From the NCBI GenBank assembly GCA_035530195.1, contig DATKVG010000021.1, positions 1-25,646 on the forward strand: 25,646 nucleotides of DNA, written 5' to 3'. This document shows positions 1 through 7,994 of the stretch, one piece after another. Below the pieces are notes generated by a model, which worked only from the letters and a program-made list of their open reading frames with translations, did not search any database and was not told where the DNA came from. Source of the DNA: JAPLKX01 sp035530195 (GTDB lineage: Bacteria; Hydrogenedentota; Hydrogenedentia; Hydrogenedentales; SLHB01). The position numbers and the translations under genes are program-made. Each line of letters begins with the position of its first letter. Positions within the stretch are counted from its first letter, which is position 1.

Positions 1-152
1 CAGGCTTTGATCTTGGTTTTCTCCACAAAAAACCCGAGACGGTTTTCCACGCGGCTCAGCATGACAGGCTTTGATCTTGGTTTTGCATAAGAAAAAAGGC
101 CTAGGGACGGCTTTTCCTACTCAGCATGACAGGCTTAGGCCATGGTTTTTTC
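1..152. repeat. Imperfect tandem repeat, about 64-65 bp period, cut by the window edge
   Basis: Three units begin at 1, 65 and 130. Units one and two share an identical first 20 bases (CAGGCTTTGATCTTGGTTTT), and both end in CAGCATGA after a GACGG(C)TTTTCC block. The third unit starts CAGGCTTAGGCCATGG and then decays after about 22 bases. The middle parts of the units differ. The array probably continues to the left of the window. I see no ORF in it; its function is unknown. Confidence 0.75.
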
Positions 153-286
153 TGATTTGCGGCCCTTGTGGACCGCGCCTGTCCTTGTTCGTCCAATCGG
201 CCTGCTTGATCCCGCTCCAAAGAGAGGCTAATCTGGTTTCGTAAAAGTCCGTTCGAATAGCTCGCAAGGAGTCCCGAAAGTAGTTC

Positions 287-1285
287 ATGAAAAACATCCT
301 AGTTTTCTGTCACCGTGATTGGCATCATCCAAAGGCCGGGTTCGTGGAGCGATACGCACACAACGTCTTCTCCCGCATTGCCGCCCAGGGCAACTACGTC
401 GGCTGGGTCTGCCAAAACCGGCTTTTCCCGTTCTCCGCCGCGTCACGCCGGCCCCAGATCGAACTGCTCGACGGCATCCAGGTCGCCCGCCTCGCACCAA
501 GCCTGCTCTACCGCACCATGGCCCAGATGTTTCTAACCCGCCTCGAAAACCGAAAAGGCCTGACACGCCGCATGGATGCCATCATCGATTGCGTCGTCGG
601 CGAGCCCCTACCGCTCAGCAACGCCACCGCCGTACCAATCGTCCCGCTCGTGTTCAACCTCAGCAAACGATTGCGCGCAAACGACTCGCCGCCCGGGCCC
701 GTCATCGCCGCCACCACGCAGGCCAGAAACCAACTCGCCCAGGCCGGGTTTCCCCAGAACTTCCTCGTCCAGGCCCCGGCCGGCATCGATCTCGATGTAC
801 CGCCCCCGCAAACCACGGAGGCCCAACTGACCCCCGCTATCGTCGCCGTCGACGACAATCCCCGCAGGTTCAAATCCGCCCTGCGCGCCGTCCAACACGA
901 CGGCCTCAAAATCTCCGCCAGCCTCGTCGGCCTCAAGCGGCTCACCGAATCCGACCGCAGAAACCTCTACCGCCGTGCCCAAATCGGCTATTGCGGGCCC
1001 GGCGCAGAAGAAGAGGCGCTCGCCTTTGCCGCCCACGGCGTACCCGTCATTTGCCCGGACACCGACGCCGCACGCGAATTCGTAATCCACGGCGAAACCG
1101 GCCTCTTTTACACGTCCGGCGACACGCGCGCTCTCGCACAATGCATCCGAACTCTCGCCCAGGACGAACTGCTCCGCAAGCGGATGGCCGCTAATGCTCG
1201 ACAAACTGCCGAGGCCCGGTCATGGGACCGAACCGCCGGGCTTATCCTCGCCACAATTGAAAACCTCGAAAAAACAGGCGGCTGA
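287..1285 (+). CDS. Glycosyltransferase, GT-B fold (GT4-like), probably cytoplasmic
   Basis: This 332-residue protein looks like a retaining GT-B glycosyltransferase that would move a sugar from an activated donor to an unknown acceptor. The N-terminus (MKNILVFCHRDWHHPKAG) has the beta-strand and glycine layout of the acceptor domain. The C-terminal third carries the donor-domain signature: EEALAFAAHGVPVICPDTDAA, then REFVIHGETGLFYTSGD, corresponding to the E-x7-E and GETGLL region of GT4 enzymes. The middle is shorter and more divergent than usual, so the substrate cannot be named. It has no signal peptide or membrane segment. The start is ATG 287; an AAGGAG lies unusually far upstream (264-269), so the ribosome site is weak. 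The next gene starts 2 bases after its stop, so the two are probably co-transcribed. Third positions are strongly C-biased. Confidence 0.8.
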   Translation: MKNILVFCHRDWHHPKAGFVERYAHNVFSRIAAQGNYVGWVCQNRLFPFSAASRRPQIELLDGIQVARLAPSLLYRTMAQMFLTRLENRKGLTRRMDAIIDCVVGEPLPLSNATAVPIVPLVFNLSKRLRANDSPPGPVIAATTQARNQLAQAGFPQNFLVQAPAGIDLDVPPPQTTEAQLTPAIVAVDDNPRRFKSALRAVQHDGLKISASLVGLKRLTESDRRNLYRRAQIGYCGPGAEEEALAFAAHGVPVICPDTDAAREFVIHGETGLFYTSGDTRALAQCIRTLAQDELLRKRMAANARQTAEARSWDRTAGLILATIENLEKTGG

Positions 1286-1287
1286 AC

Positions 1288-2457
1288 ATGCGACTTGTAA
1301 ACTGGTACTGGGACGGACTCCTCGGAAAACTCATCGACCTGCTCGACAAACAGTTCGAGATTAAAGTCGGCGAAGGCGCACCAACGCTCGCCTTCAAAAT
1401 CGGCGTCAGCGCGCTCGCCCTGTTCCTTCTCACCGAAATCTACTTCCGCATCCGCGACGCCATTCAGCAGCACCTCGACAGCAAAAAAAAGTTTGTCGAT
1501 GTCACCCTCGTCGAGGACGTGCAGAGCCCACTCATTGACACCATCGAAGCCGCCAAACACCCCGACCTCGTCATCAAGCCGCTCATCAAACAGAAAAAAT
1601 ACGCGCGCGTCGCTGCCATCTACGCTTCGCTCAACCAGCACAAGGAAGCCGCAAAGTTCTTCAAAAAAGCCGGAGACCTCAAAAACGCCGCCAATAATCT
1701 CGCCCTCGGCGGCCAAACCGCACAAGCCGCCCAGCTCCTCATGAAACACGGCGACTACCTCACCGCAGCACGATTCTTCGAAGAAATCGGCGACCACGCA
1801 AACGCCGCAAAGGCCCACCAACTCGCCGGGCAGCCGGCAAAGGCCGCACTCGCAAACGCTAAGGCCGGAAAGCCCGACGCCGCCATTGCCGTCTTCGCCG
1901 ATTATTTCCAAAACACCCAGGACCCGCCCCCGCGTCAGCTCGAAATGGCCGACGCCTGCTATGCCGCACTTCGCGGCGAACTGAGCGACAAAATCGATGA
2001 CGACACCAAGAAACCATTGTTTGCCGAAGTCGCAAAAAGGTTCATGCAGGCCGGCCGCACCGACCTTGCCGCCGAGTGTTTTCAAGAAGCGGGCGATTTC
2101 TACCGCGCCGCATACGCCTGCATGCAGCTCAAAAAACCCGATCGGGCCGCCGATCTCCTCCAGCAAATGGACCCGGCCCACCCTGAGTTCGCCGACTCGC
2201 GCGCAATCCTCGCCCGCAGCTATTACGACCTCCGAAACTACACCCAGTGCGCCGCCACACTCGCTCCCCTCATCCAGCGACAAGCCCCCGGCCCCACTAA
2301 CCTCGACCTCTTCTACCTCCTCGCACTCGCCCAGGAGCAGCAAGGAAAAATCGAACTCGCACTCAAAACGCTCAACGCCGTCCGCGCCATCAATCCCCAA
2401 TACGGCGACCTCAACAAACGCATCCCCGCACTCCAAGCCCGCCTCCAGACACAATAA
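1288..2457 (+). CDS. Membrane-anchored TPR-like helical repeat protein
   Basis: This 389-residue protein has one membrane segment near residues 31-51 (TLAFKIGVSALALFLLTEIYF), followed by a long alanine-rich alpha-solenoid. Repeated helix pairs are visible from about residue 100 to the end, such as AAKFFKKAGDLKNAANNLAL, AARFFEEIGDHANAAKAH and ELALKTLNAVRAINPQ, typical of TPR or Sel1-like arrays that hold protein partners. No catalytic motif is seen. Its position two bases after the glycosyltransferase suggests a scaffold role in a shared surface-glycan or envelope process, but that is inference. The coding strand is very rich in C and A and poor in G. The exact repeat family needs a profile search. 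Confidence 0.75.
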   Translation: MRLVNWYWDGLLGKLIDLLDKQFEIKVGEGAPTLAFKIGVSALALFLLTEIYFRIRDAIQQHLDSKKKFVDVTLVEDVQSPLIDTIEAAKHPDLVIKPLIKQKKYARVAAIYASLNQHKEAAKFFKKAGDLKNAANNLALGGQTAQAAQLLMKHGDYLTAARFFEEIGDHANAAKAHQLAGQPAKAALANAKAGKPDAAIAVFADYFQNTQDPPPRQLEMADACYAALRGELSDKIDDDTKKPLFAEVAKRFMQAGRTDLAAECFQEAGDFYRAAYACMQLKKPDRAADLLQQMDPAHPEFADSRAILARSYYDLRNYTQCAATLAPLIQRQAPGPTNLDLFYLLALAQEQQGKIELALKTLNAVRAINPQYGDLNKRIPALQARLQTQ

Positions 2458-2659
2458 ACCGTCACGACCCCCGTCGGGCCGCCCCGTTGGGATGCCCCCC
2501 GCCGCGCTTCTTAGCGCGCTTTGTGGGGCATGTCCCACTGTTGCTTCTTGCTCCATGCCCCGGCTCGTCCTGCCGCCCGCCCTCCCCGCACTTAACCGCC
2601 ACGCTGTGAATAACCGAAGCCGGGGTTCGTCTATTTAGTCAAATGAGAGGCTGTGTACG
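2458..2659 (+). other. Gene-free gap with nested, mutually exclusive hairpins
   Basis: ATGCCCC (2492-2498) can pair with GGGGCAT (2525-2531), enclosing a small inner stem CGCGC/GCGCG (2503-2507 with 2514-2518). The right outer arm also forms an alternative hairpin, GTGGG-GCATGT-CCCAC, just downstream. No U-tract follows, so it is not a classic intrinsic terminator. The promoter of the downstream sigma-factor operon is probably here, but I could not identify it with confidence. Confidence 0.4.
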
Positions 2660-3301
2660 ATGAGCCTTCCACTGGAAGCGTGTCTTGTGTATGATGTATG
2701 GCTTGTGAGCGATAACGCCAAGACACGTAACGAGTTGCTACGCGAAGCGCCCGATGTGTCGCTGGTCGCGCGGGCGCAAACCGGCGATTTGACAGCCTTC
2801 GAGGAGTTGGTTCGCCGGTATCGCAACGACGTGTTCCGGCTGTCGTACCACTACCTCCGTAACCGGGAAGAGGCCTGGGACCTCTCGCAGGAGGTTTTCA
2901 TCAAAGTTTACCGTTCCGTGGGTAGTTTTCGCGGCGAATCCAATTTCAAAACATGGGTGTTACGGATAGCCACAAACCAGTGCAAAGACTATTTCAAAAA
3001 ACGCCGGTTGGCCACGGTTTCGTTTGACGACCGGATCGGCCTCGAGGCGCCGGGGAGACAGTTGGAACCTGGCCACGCCGTCGCCGCCCAGGAAATCGGC
3101 GAAGCCATCCAGGCGGCGCTCGATAAACTCCCCCACAAACACCGGACGGCGTTTGTGTTGCGCGAGTTCGAAGGGCTGTCATATGAAGAAATGTCGAAGG
3201 TGATGCAGTGCAGCCTTGGCACGGTCATGAGCCGCCTGCATCACGCCCGGAAAAAGCTGCAGCAGAGCCTCATCCACATGGGGATCGCGGAGGAATCGTA
3301 A
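2660..3301 (+). CDS. RNA polymerase ECF-type sigma-70 factor (RpoE-like)
   Basis: This 213-residue protein has the two domains of an extracytoplasmic-function sigma factor. Sigma-2 lies near residues 30-105 (DLTAFEELVRRYRNDVFRLS, AWDLSQEVFIKVYRSVGSFR, FKTWVLRIATNQCKDYFKKR). Sigma-4 lies near 145-205 (LDKLPHKHRTAFVLREFEGL, SYEEMSKVMQCSLGTVMSRL). It would direct RNA polymerase to a small stress or envelope regulon and be held inactive by the anti-sigma factor encoded 2 bases downstream. The start at ATG 2660 has a GAGAGG about 10 bases upstream. A GTG at codon 16 is a less likely alternative because it has no ribosome site. The first roughly 25 residues are a non-conserved extension. Such operons are often autoregulated, but I did not find a clear ECF promoter upstream. 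Confidence 0.93.
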   Translation: MSLPLEACLVYDVWLVSDNAKTRNELLREAPDVSLVARAQTGDLTAFEELVRRYRNDVFRLSYHYLRNREEAWDLSQEVFIKVYRSVGSFRGESNFKTWVLRIATNQCKDYFKKRRLATVSFDDRIGLEAPGRQLEPGHAVAAQEIGEAIQAALDKLPHKHRTAFVLREFEGLSYEEMSKVMQCSLGTVMSRLHHARKKLQQSLIHMGIAEES

Positions 3302-3303
3302 TT

Positions 3304-3762
3304 ATGAGCAGGTGCAAATGGTCACAGCGGGTCGATCGGTGGTTTGACGGCGAAACCAGTCCCGAATCGTCGTCGGAAGTTTCGGCGCACGTTTCCGGCT
3401 GCTCGAGTTGCGCCGCCCGGCTGTCCGAGTTGCGACGGCTGCGGGCGGCGGCAACGTCCGCGGTCCGGCACGAGGCCATTGGCGACGGCCAGTTTCCCGC
3501 GTTCATGGCGGGCGTGTGCGAACGTCTCGAGGCCCGGCACCGGGGTTGGGGCCGGTTCTGGGCGTTGGCCTCGCTGACGGCCGCGGCACTGATCGCCGCA
3601 ATATCGACGTTTGTCATCATTTCGGATGAGCCGAAGAAGGTCGACGCGATCGTGGTGGAATCGTGCACGACCGATTTGGAAGGGGCCACCGTCCGCACGT
3701 ACGAAGATGCGGAGGGTGACACGACCATCGCGGTAACCATGTCGAAGGATGACATCTGGTGA
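3304..3762 (+). CDS. Anti-sigma factor with ZAS-type zinc finger and one membrane helix
   Basis: Read from ATG 3304 this is a 152-residue protein. The N-terminus contains His29-x3-Cys33-x2-Cys36 (HVSGCSSC), the ZAS zinc signature of anti-sigma factors, with Cys4 as a possible fourth ligand. A membrane helix spans about residues 85-106 (FWALASLTAAALIAAISTFV), leaving an outside tail of about 45 residues (DEPKKVDAIVVESCTT). It should bind the ECF sigma factor in the cytoplasm and release it upon an envelope signal. A longer upstream reading from 3208 exists but overlaps the sigma gene and destroys the logical N-terminus, so it is rejected. The gene sits 2 bases after the sigma gene and overlaps the next gene by GTGA. 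Confidence 0.88.
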   Translation: MSRCKWSQRVDRWFDGETSPESSSEVSAHVSGCSSCAARLSELRRLRAAATSAVRHEAIGDGQFPAFMAGVCERLEARHRGWGRFWALASLTAAALIAAISTFVIISDEPKKVDAIVVESCTTDLEGATVRTYEDAEGDTTIAVTMSKDDIW

Positions 3763-4244
3763 AGGTTGCGGCCCTATTCTGGTTAGGCGCGATCGCCCTG
3801 GTTGGCGCGGGCGTGACACAACCGCCGCCCGCGCGGTCACAGAACGCGGTGAAGGTCGATGTGGTGGCGGTGCACGCATTTTCGGAAAACCGGGGCGCGC
3901 GCGTTTTTGACAAGGACCTGCAAGACCTTAAAGAGGCCCTGTCCGACCTGGAGTACGACACGTTCCGCCGCCTGAGCGCTACAACCTTGCGCGCCGCGTT
4001 GAACCAAGAAGCTACCTATGAGATCAACTCCCGGTACAAGATCTGCGTAAAGCCGTTGTCCCGTGAGCCCTCCGGCCAAGTCCGGCTGAACGTGCGGGTC
4101 GAGATGAAAACCGGCGCGGCCCGTGCTAAGCCCATCAACGCCATTACAACCACCCTGCTGATCGGTCCCGAGAAAAAACTAAAGCTGCGCGGGCTGAAGC
4201 TGGATAACGGCGAACTGGTGGTGGTGTTGATGCTGCGGGGGTGA
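3759..4244 (+). CDS. Small exported protein of unknown function, third gene of the sigma/anti-sigma operon
   Basis: This is a 161-residue protein starting at GTG 3759, inside the end of the anti-sigma gene (GTGA overlap), so it is translationally coupled. A signal peptide is evident (MKVAALFWLGAIALVGAGV, with cleavage likely before PPPARSQ). The mature part is mixed alpha/beta and contains KVDVVAVHAFSENRGARVFD and TYEINSRYKICVKPLSREPS, with a C-terminal run of beta-strands (LRGLKLDNGELVVVLMLRG). I do not recognise the family. Its place suggests a periplasmic partner of the anti-sigma factor or a sensor of envelope state. Its stop (4242-4244) directly abuts the stop of the opposing gene. Confidence 0.8.
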   Translation: MKVAALFWLGAIALVGAGVTQPPPARSQNAVKVDVVAVHAFSENRGARVFDKDLQDLKEALSDLEYDTFRRLSATTLRAALNQEATYEINSRYKICVKPLSREPSGQVRLNVRVEMKTGAARAKPINAITTTLLIGPEKKLKLRGLKLDNGELVVVLMLRG

Positions 4245-5144
4245 TTATTTCAAGCGGATTTCCGCGACCCGGTCGTTTGGCTGGCCCGCCGTCCATTCTT
4301 TCCCTTCGATGAGCGACATCGCGGCGAACGAGGTGTCGCTGAGCGGGCACGTGTTGATGATGAGGCGGTCATCGTCGACGATGATGTCGCGGTATTCGGT
4401 GGGGAATTCCGGCATCGAGCCCGTTACGACGTGCGTGAGCCCGTCCACGGCTTCAATAAAATTCATATGGACGTGGCCCGACAGGATAGCCTTGACCTGG
4501 GGGTTGTTTGCCGCGATTTCAGCGAGCGCATCGCCGTTTTCAAGGTGGCCCGCGTCTTTGAGCCCGTCACGGCGGATCCGCTGCGGTATCGGAATTGCCG
4601 GGTAGTGTACGCTGATGAGGGTTGGGACGGCGCGGTTCTCAGCCAGGTCGTCCTGCAGCCACGCAAGCTGGTGGGGCGGCACTGCCCAACAGCCGGCGAA
4701 CGAGATTCTCTCCCGCTGGCCCGGTTTGGGCTCGCTGTGGGGAGACAGTGAGCCGTCGTTCCACTTCCACCACGGGTCGAGTATGCAGAAATGAAGGTTC
4801 TTATGGGTGAACGAGTAAACGGTATCGCCCCCCGGCATGCGCTCGTTGAAAACTTCGTGAAACCAATCCCGGCACTGTTCCAGAAGGAAGTCGTGGTTGC
4901 CGCCCGCCGGATAATACGGGATGTCAAGCGCATCGAGGAGGTCGCGTGCCGCAAAAAACGAGTCCCGGCCGTAATGGCTGGCGATATCGCCCGTGATCAG
5001 CACAAAATCCGGGTTCAGCCGGGCGAGGTCGCCCTTCAGGCACCGCATAACGTCCGGCATCATGCTGCAAAGGAACCGGTTGTTCCATTCGCCGTCCGTA
5101 ACGCTGCCAAGGTGGGTGTCCGTAAGATGGGCGAACCGCCACAT
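4245..5144 (-). CDS. Calcineurin-like metallophosphoesterase
   Basis: This 299-residue enzyme has the full set of binuclear-metal phosphoesterase motifs in order: Asp9-x-His11 (LTDTHLG), GD near residue 53 (ITGDIASHYG), GNHD near 82-85 (AGGNHDFL), a lone histidine in SVHYPA, and GHVH (AILSGHVHMNF). It should hydrolyse phosphate mono- or diesters; the substrate is unknown. I start it at the ATG at 5144, because the reading upstream of this methionine (SRFLNCCWSLSHIGKGR) is unlike the family and the conserved first beta-strand begins directly at MWRFAHLTDTHLG. No signal peptide is seen with this start. It follows the AAA+ regulator gene by about 50 bases on the same strand, so the regulator and the phosphoesterase probably form an operon. 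Confidence 0.88.
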   Translation of the reverse strand: MWRFAHLTDTHLGSVTDGEWNNRFLCSMMPDVMRCLKGDLARLNPDFVLITGDIASHYGRDSFFAARDLLDALDIPYYPAGGNHDFLLEQCRDWFHEVFNERMPGGDTVYSFTHKNLHFCILDPWWKWNDGSLSPHSEPKPGQRERISFAGCWAVPPHQLAWLQDDLAENRAVPTLISVHYPAIPIPQRIRRDGLKDAGHLENGDALAEIAANNPQVKAILSGHVHMNFIEAVDGLTHVVTGSMPEFPTEYRDIIVDDDRLIINTCPLSDTSFAAMSLIEGKEWTAGQPNDRVAEIRLK

Positions 5145-5193
5145 GTCTGCTTTTATTCTCCCTTTGCCAATATGACTGAGACTCCAACAACAG

Positions 5194-6888
5194 TTAAGAA
5201 ATCTTGAGCCGCGACATCGCCCGCCACAGGCTGGTGCGGCCAATACCAAGCAGTTGCGCGGCCTGGCTTCGGTTTCCGCTGGTTCGGCGGAGCGCCGCCT
5301 TTATCGTTTCTTCGCTTAGTTCCACCTGTGACCGCACGCCGCGACCCGCCAGCACGTCGTCTGGAAGCTGGTCGACATCGATCGTCGAGTTTTCCGTCAT
5401 GATAACGGCGTGCTCGACCACATTGCTCAACTGCCGCACATTTCCCGGCCATTCGCAGTTGAGCAGCGCGTCACGGAACTGCGGGCTGAACGACAGGCTG
5501 GGCCGGTCGTACCGGTCCGAGAAATGCCGCAGATAGTCTTCCGCCAGCCGGAGAATGTCGTCGCCACGCTCACGCAACGGTGGCAGGTTGATCACGACCA
5601 CCGAGAGCGCGTCGTACAGGTGACGGAGAAACTCCCCGCACTCGCTTTTCTTGCGCAGATCGTGCCGAGTAGCCGCAACCAGGCGGACGTCCGATTTTAC
5701 CGGAACTTCCGCGCCCAGCGGGTAGTGGGCCCCTTCGCGCAGCGCTCGGAGCAGCATCACTTGCGCCTCGAGTGTGAGGCTCCCTATCTCATTAATATAC
5801 AGCGTGCCGCCGTTGGCACGCTGAAACGCGCCCACATGGGCACGGGTGGCGCCGGGTATGGCGTCCTTTTCATAACCGAAGATATCGTGGGTGAGCAGGT
5901 GGCCCGAGATACCAAGGCAATCGATAATCTCGAACGGCTTGTTTCTGCGGGGCCCGCCGTAATGGATCGCCCGAGCCAGCGACTCTTTTCCGACCCCGGT
6001 CTCGCCCGTGATCAGCACGGGTACGTCGATTCCAACCACCTGACGCGCTCGGTGCACGGCCGTCTGCATCGCGGGATGGCCCGCCACAATCGTCTCAAGC
6101 ATCAGTTCCGACCGGAGCCGGCGGTTGAGGTCGTTGAGCGCGTTGCGCGCCCGAAGTTCCGCCTTACGCGCGGCGGCCACGGCCTCATCGAGCTTGGAGA
6201 ACTCCTTTTGGAGCGTTTCCGCGGCCAGTGCGCGGCGGGCCCAGTCCGCCTCGCTGCCCCACTCGGAGTCCAACCGCATCACGATCCGGCACGTCTTGCC
6301 GCCATGCGCCGCGCATTCGGTTTCAAGCCCGATCACACGCCGTTCGAGGATTTCGCTGACGTGGCCCGAGAAGTACCCGGCCGTCGCCCAGCACGCGAAT
6401 TCGCATTCGGCGTGGTCGATCATGAACTGGCGGAACGCCAGGGCTTCCATGGAGTCGTTGAGCGCAATTTCACGGTAAAGCGTTCGCGCATCCAGGTCAA
6501 ACTCAAACTTACCGGGTTGCGCCACAAACCAACCCTGCAACTGCCGGAACACCGGCGCCGCCTGGAGCGCAAGACGAACGTTCTGGTTGAATTCCTCGAG
6601 GTGGCGCCCCGCGTCCGTGCGGCCGGTTTGAAATCCCGCCGCGTACTGCAGCGCGCGCGCCCGCTCGAGGCCAAGATACTCGATCTGGGCACGCCGTTCC
6701 GAAACAATCACCGACACGTCCACGAACAGGCCCTGACGGTCCCGCAGATAGAACTTGCCCGTTTTGGGCAAGGCTTCAATCCACGAATTCCGCTCCTGCT
6801 CCACGTAATGGGCAAGCACAGGCGGCAGCTCGTAAAACACCTGCGCACTGAGTCTCGTCGGAATCACGCTTGGTACCCCCAAGCTCAC
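5194..6888 (-). CDS. XylR_N/V4R-type AAA+ regulator of the sigma-54 activator family, with a degenerate motor
   Basis: Taken from GTG 6888 the protein has 564 residues; GTG 6867 is an alternative start with a better ribosome site (GGGGG 8 bases upstream). Domains: an XylR_N-like region (FYLRDRQGLFVDVSVIVSER), a V4R small-ligand domain with conserved His and Cys (HAECEFACW, CAAHGGKTC), a coiled linker, an AAA+ domain, and a Fis-type HTH_8 at the end (NRSQAAQLLGIGRTSLWRAM). Walker A is intact (GETGVGKE, 295-302), as is WPGNVRQL. However, GAFTGA reads DAIPGA (342-347), the Walker B aspartate is Asn366, and the FREDLYYRL arginine fingers read FLRHLYDAL (Leu421, Ala427). The family normally remodels sigma-54 polymerase by ATP hydrolysis. 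This one probably binds DNA and effector but cannot drive open-complex formation. Confidence 0.88.
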   Translation of the reverse strand: MSLGVPSVIPTRLSAQVFYELPPVLAHYVEQERNSWIEALPKTGKFYLRDRQGLFVDVSVIVSERRAQIEYLGLERARALQYAAGFQTGRTDAGRHLEEFNQNVRLALQAAPVFRQLQGWFVAQPGKFEFDLDARTLYREIALNDSMEALAFRQFMIDHAECEFACWATAGYFSGHVSEILERRVIGLETECAAHGGKTCRIVMRLDSEWGSEADWARRALAAETLQKEFSKLDEAVAAARKAELRARNALNDLNRRLRSELMLETIVAGHPAMQTAVHRARQVVGIDVPVLITGETGVGKESLARAIHYGGPRRNKPFEIIDCLGISGHLLTHDIFGYEKDAIPGATRAHVGAFQRANGGTLYINEIGSLTLEAQVMLLRALREGAHYPLGAEVPVKSDVRLVAATRHDLRKKSECGEFLRHLYDALSVVVINLPPLRERGDDILRLAEDYLRHFSDRYDRPSLSFSPQFRDALLNCEWPGNVRQLSNVVEHAVIMTENSTIDVDQLPDDVLAGRGVRSQVELSEETIKAALRRTSGNRSQAAQLLGIGRTSLWRAMSRLKIS

Positions 6889-7178
6889 TGGCCTCGACCC
6901 AAGCAGCTTACGTGAACACGGGCTGTAAATCAAACGATCCCGCCCGCAAGATCGCCCGCAATACATCCAAAATGCGCATAAACCTAATGTGGTGCAGCCC
7001 CAACCAAGATTCCTTCCCGGCGCATTCGTCGAAGCGGCGTCCCCGCCGTTTCTACGGCGCCCCGCCACCCGCCTGACCTTCAGCCGACGTCTACGCGCTT
7101 CATAGATGTTTAAAATGAGGAGGGGAAAAAACCGATGGGATTGTATACAATGGTGGAAAGCGAGAGGGAGGCCCGGCG

Positions 7179-7994
7179 ATGAACACGAGAAAACCGGCTG
7201 TTGCGGGCCAGTTCTATCCGTTGGATGCCCAGGCCCTTCAGCGGACGGTGGAACAATATCTCACTCAGTCCGAGGTGGAACCTCTGCCCGGTCGGATTGC
7301 GGCGGTGGTGGCGCCGCACGCCGGGTATGTCTATTCAGGCCAGACGGCCGGGTTTGCCTATACGCGCCTGCGAGGAAAAAAGCCGGCCCGCGTTATCCTC
7401 CTCGGAACGAGCCACCGCTATTCTATTCCGGGCGTTTCCGTATATGCCTCGGGCGCGTTTCAGACACCCCTGGGGACCTTTCCCGTCGACGAGCCCTTTG
7501 CCAAGGCGCTTGCGCAGAAAACCGGTAGCGTCTCGGTGGAACCCCACCTGGCGGAACATGCGCTCGAGGTTCAGTTGCCATTCTTGTGGCTGACCGTTGG
7601 GGAAGTGCCGATCGTGCCGGTCCTGTTCGGGGAACCCGCCAACGAACGCCATATTGACGCGGGGCTGAAGCTCGCCGAATTGGCTTCCGAGACCGATCTC
7701 GTGGTTGCCTCGACGGACTTGTCCCATTATCTGTCCCAAGAGCAGGCCCACCAAATCGATAAACGTACGCTCGACGCCATTTTGGCCAAGGACGCACACG
7801 GCATGATCCGCGGGATTGGGCGCGGCGCCTATTCCATGTGCGGCAGCGCCGCCGTCGTTGCGGCAATGGCGTATGCGCTCGCCCGTGGCGCCACCGAATG
7901 GTCGCTGCTCGACTACCGAACCAGCGCCGAAACGTCCGGCGACTATCGCCAGGTCGTCGGGTACGCCGCGGTTTCAATGGAATTCCCCGAATGA
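7179..7994 (+). CDS. amrB: MEMO1-like protein (AmmeMemoRadiSam system protein B)
   Basis: This 271-residue protein is a full-length member of the MEMO1/AmrB family, related in fold to extradiol dioxygenases. Conserved elements are the N-terminal RKPAVAGQFYP, His47 in PHAGYVYSG, His79 in LGTSHRY, EHALEVQLPFL with His127, STDLSHY with His183 and Cys221 in MCGSAA. The His and Cys residues correspond to the metal-binding/active site. The biological reaction is unsettled; copper and iron binding have been described for the family. Start ATG 7179 has GAGGGAG about 9 bases upstream. The usual partners AMMECR1 and the radical SAM protein are not in this window. Its stop overlaps the start of the Nif3-like gene (ATGA), so these two are translationally coupled. 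Confidence 0.92.
   Translation: MNTRKPAVAGQFYPLDAQALQRTVEQYLTQSEVEPLPGRIAAVVAPHAGYVYSGQTAGFAYTRLRGKKPARVILLGTSHRYSIPGVSVYASGAFQTPLGTFPVDEPFAKALAQKTGSVSVEPHLAEHALEVQLPFLWLTVGEVPIVPVLFGEPANERHIDAGLKLAELASETDLVVASTDLSHYLSQEQAHQIDKRTLDAILAKDAHGMIRGIGRGAYSMCGSAAVVAAMAYALARGATEWSLLDYRTSAETSGDYRQVVGYAAVSMEFPE

Noticed and set aside
1108..2556. 482-codon minus-strand ORF
   Set aside because: Antisense to the glycosyltransferase and helical-repeat genes; strong Glu/Gly/Val bias of a shadow.
5410..6915. 501-codon plus-strand ORF
   Set aside because: Antisense to the AAA+ regulator; Arg/His/Val-rich without domain signatures.
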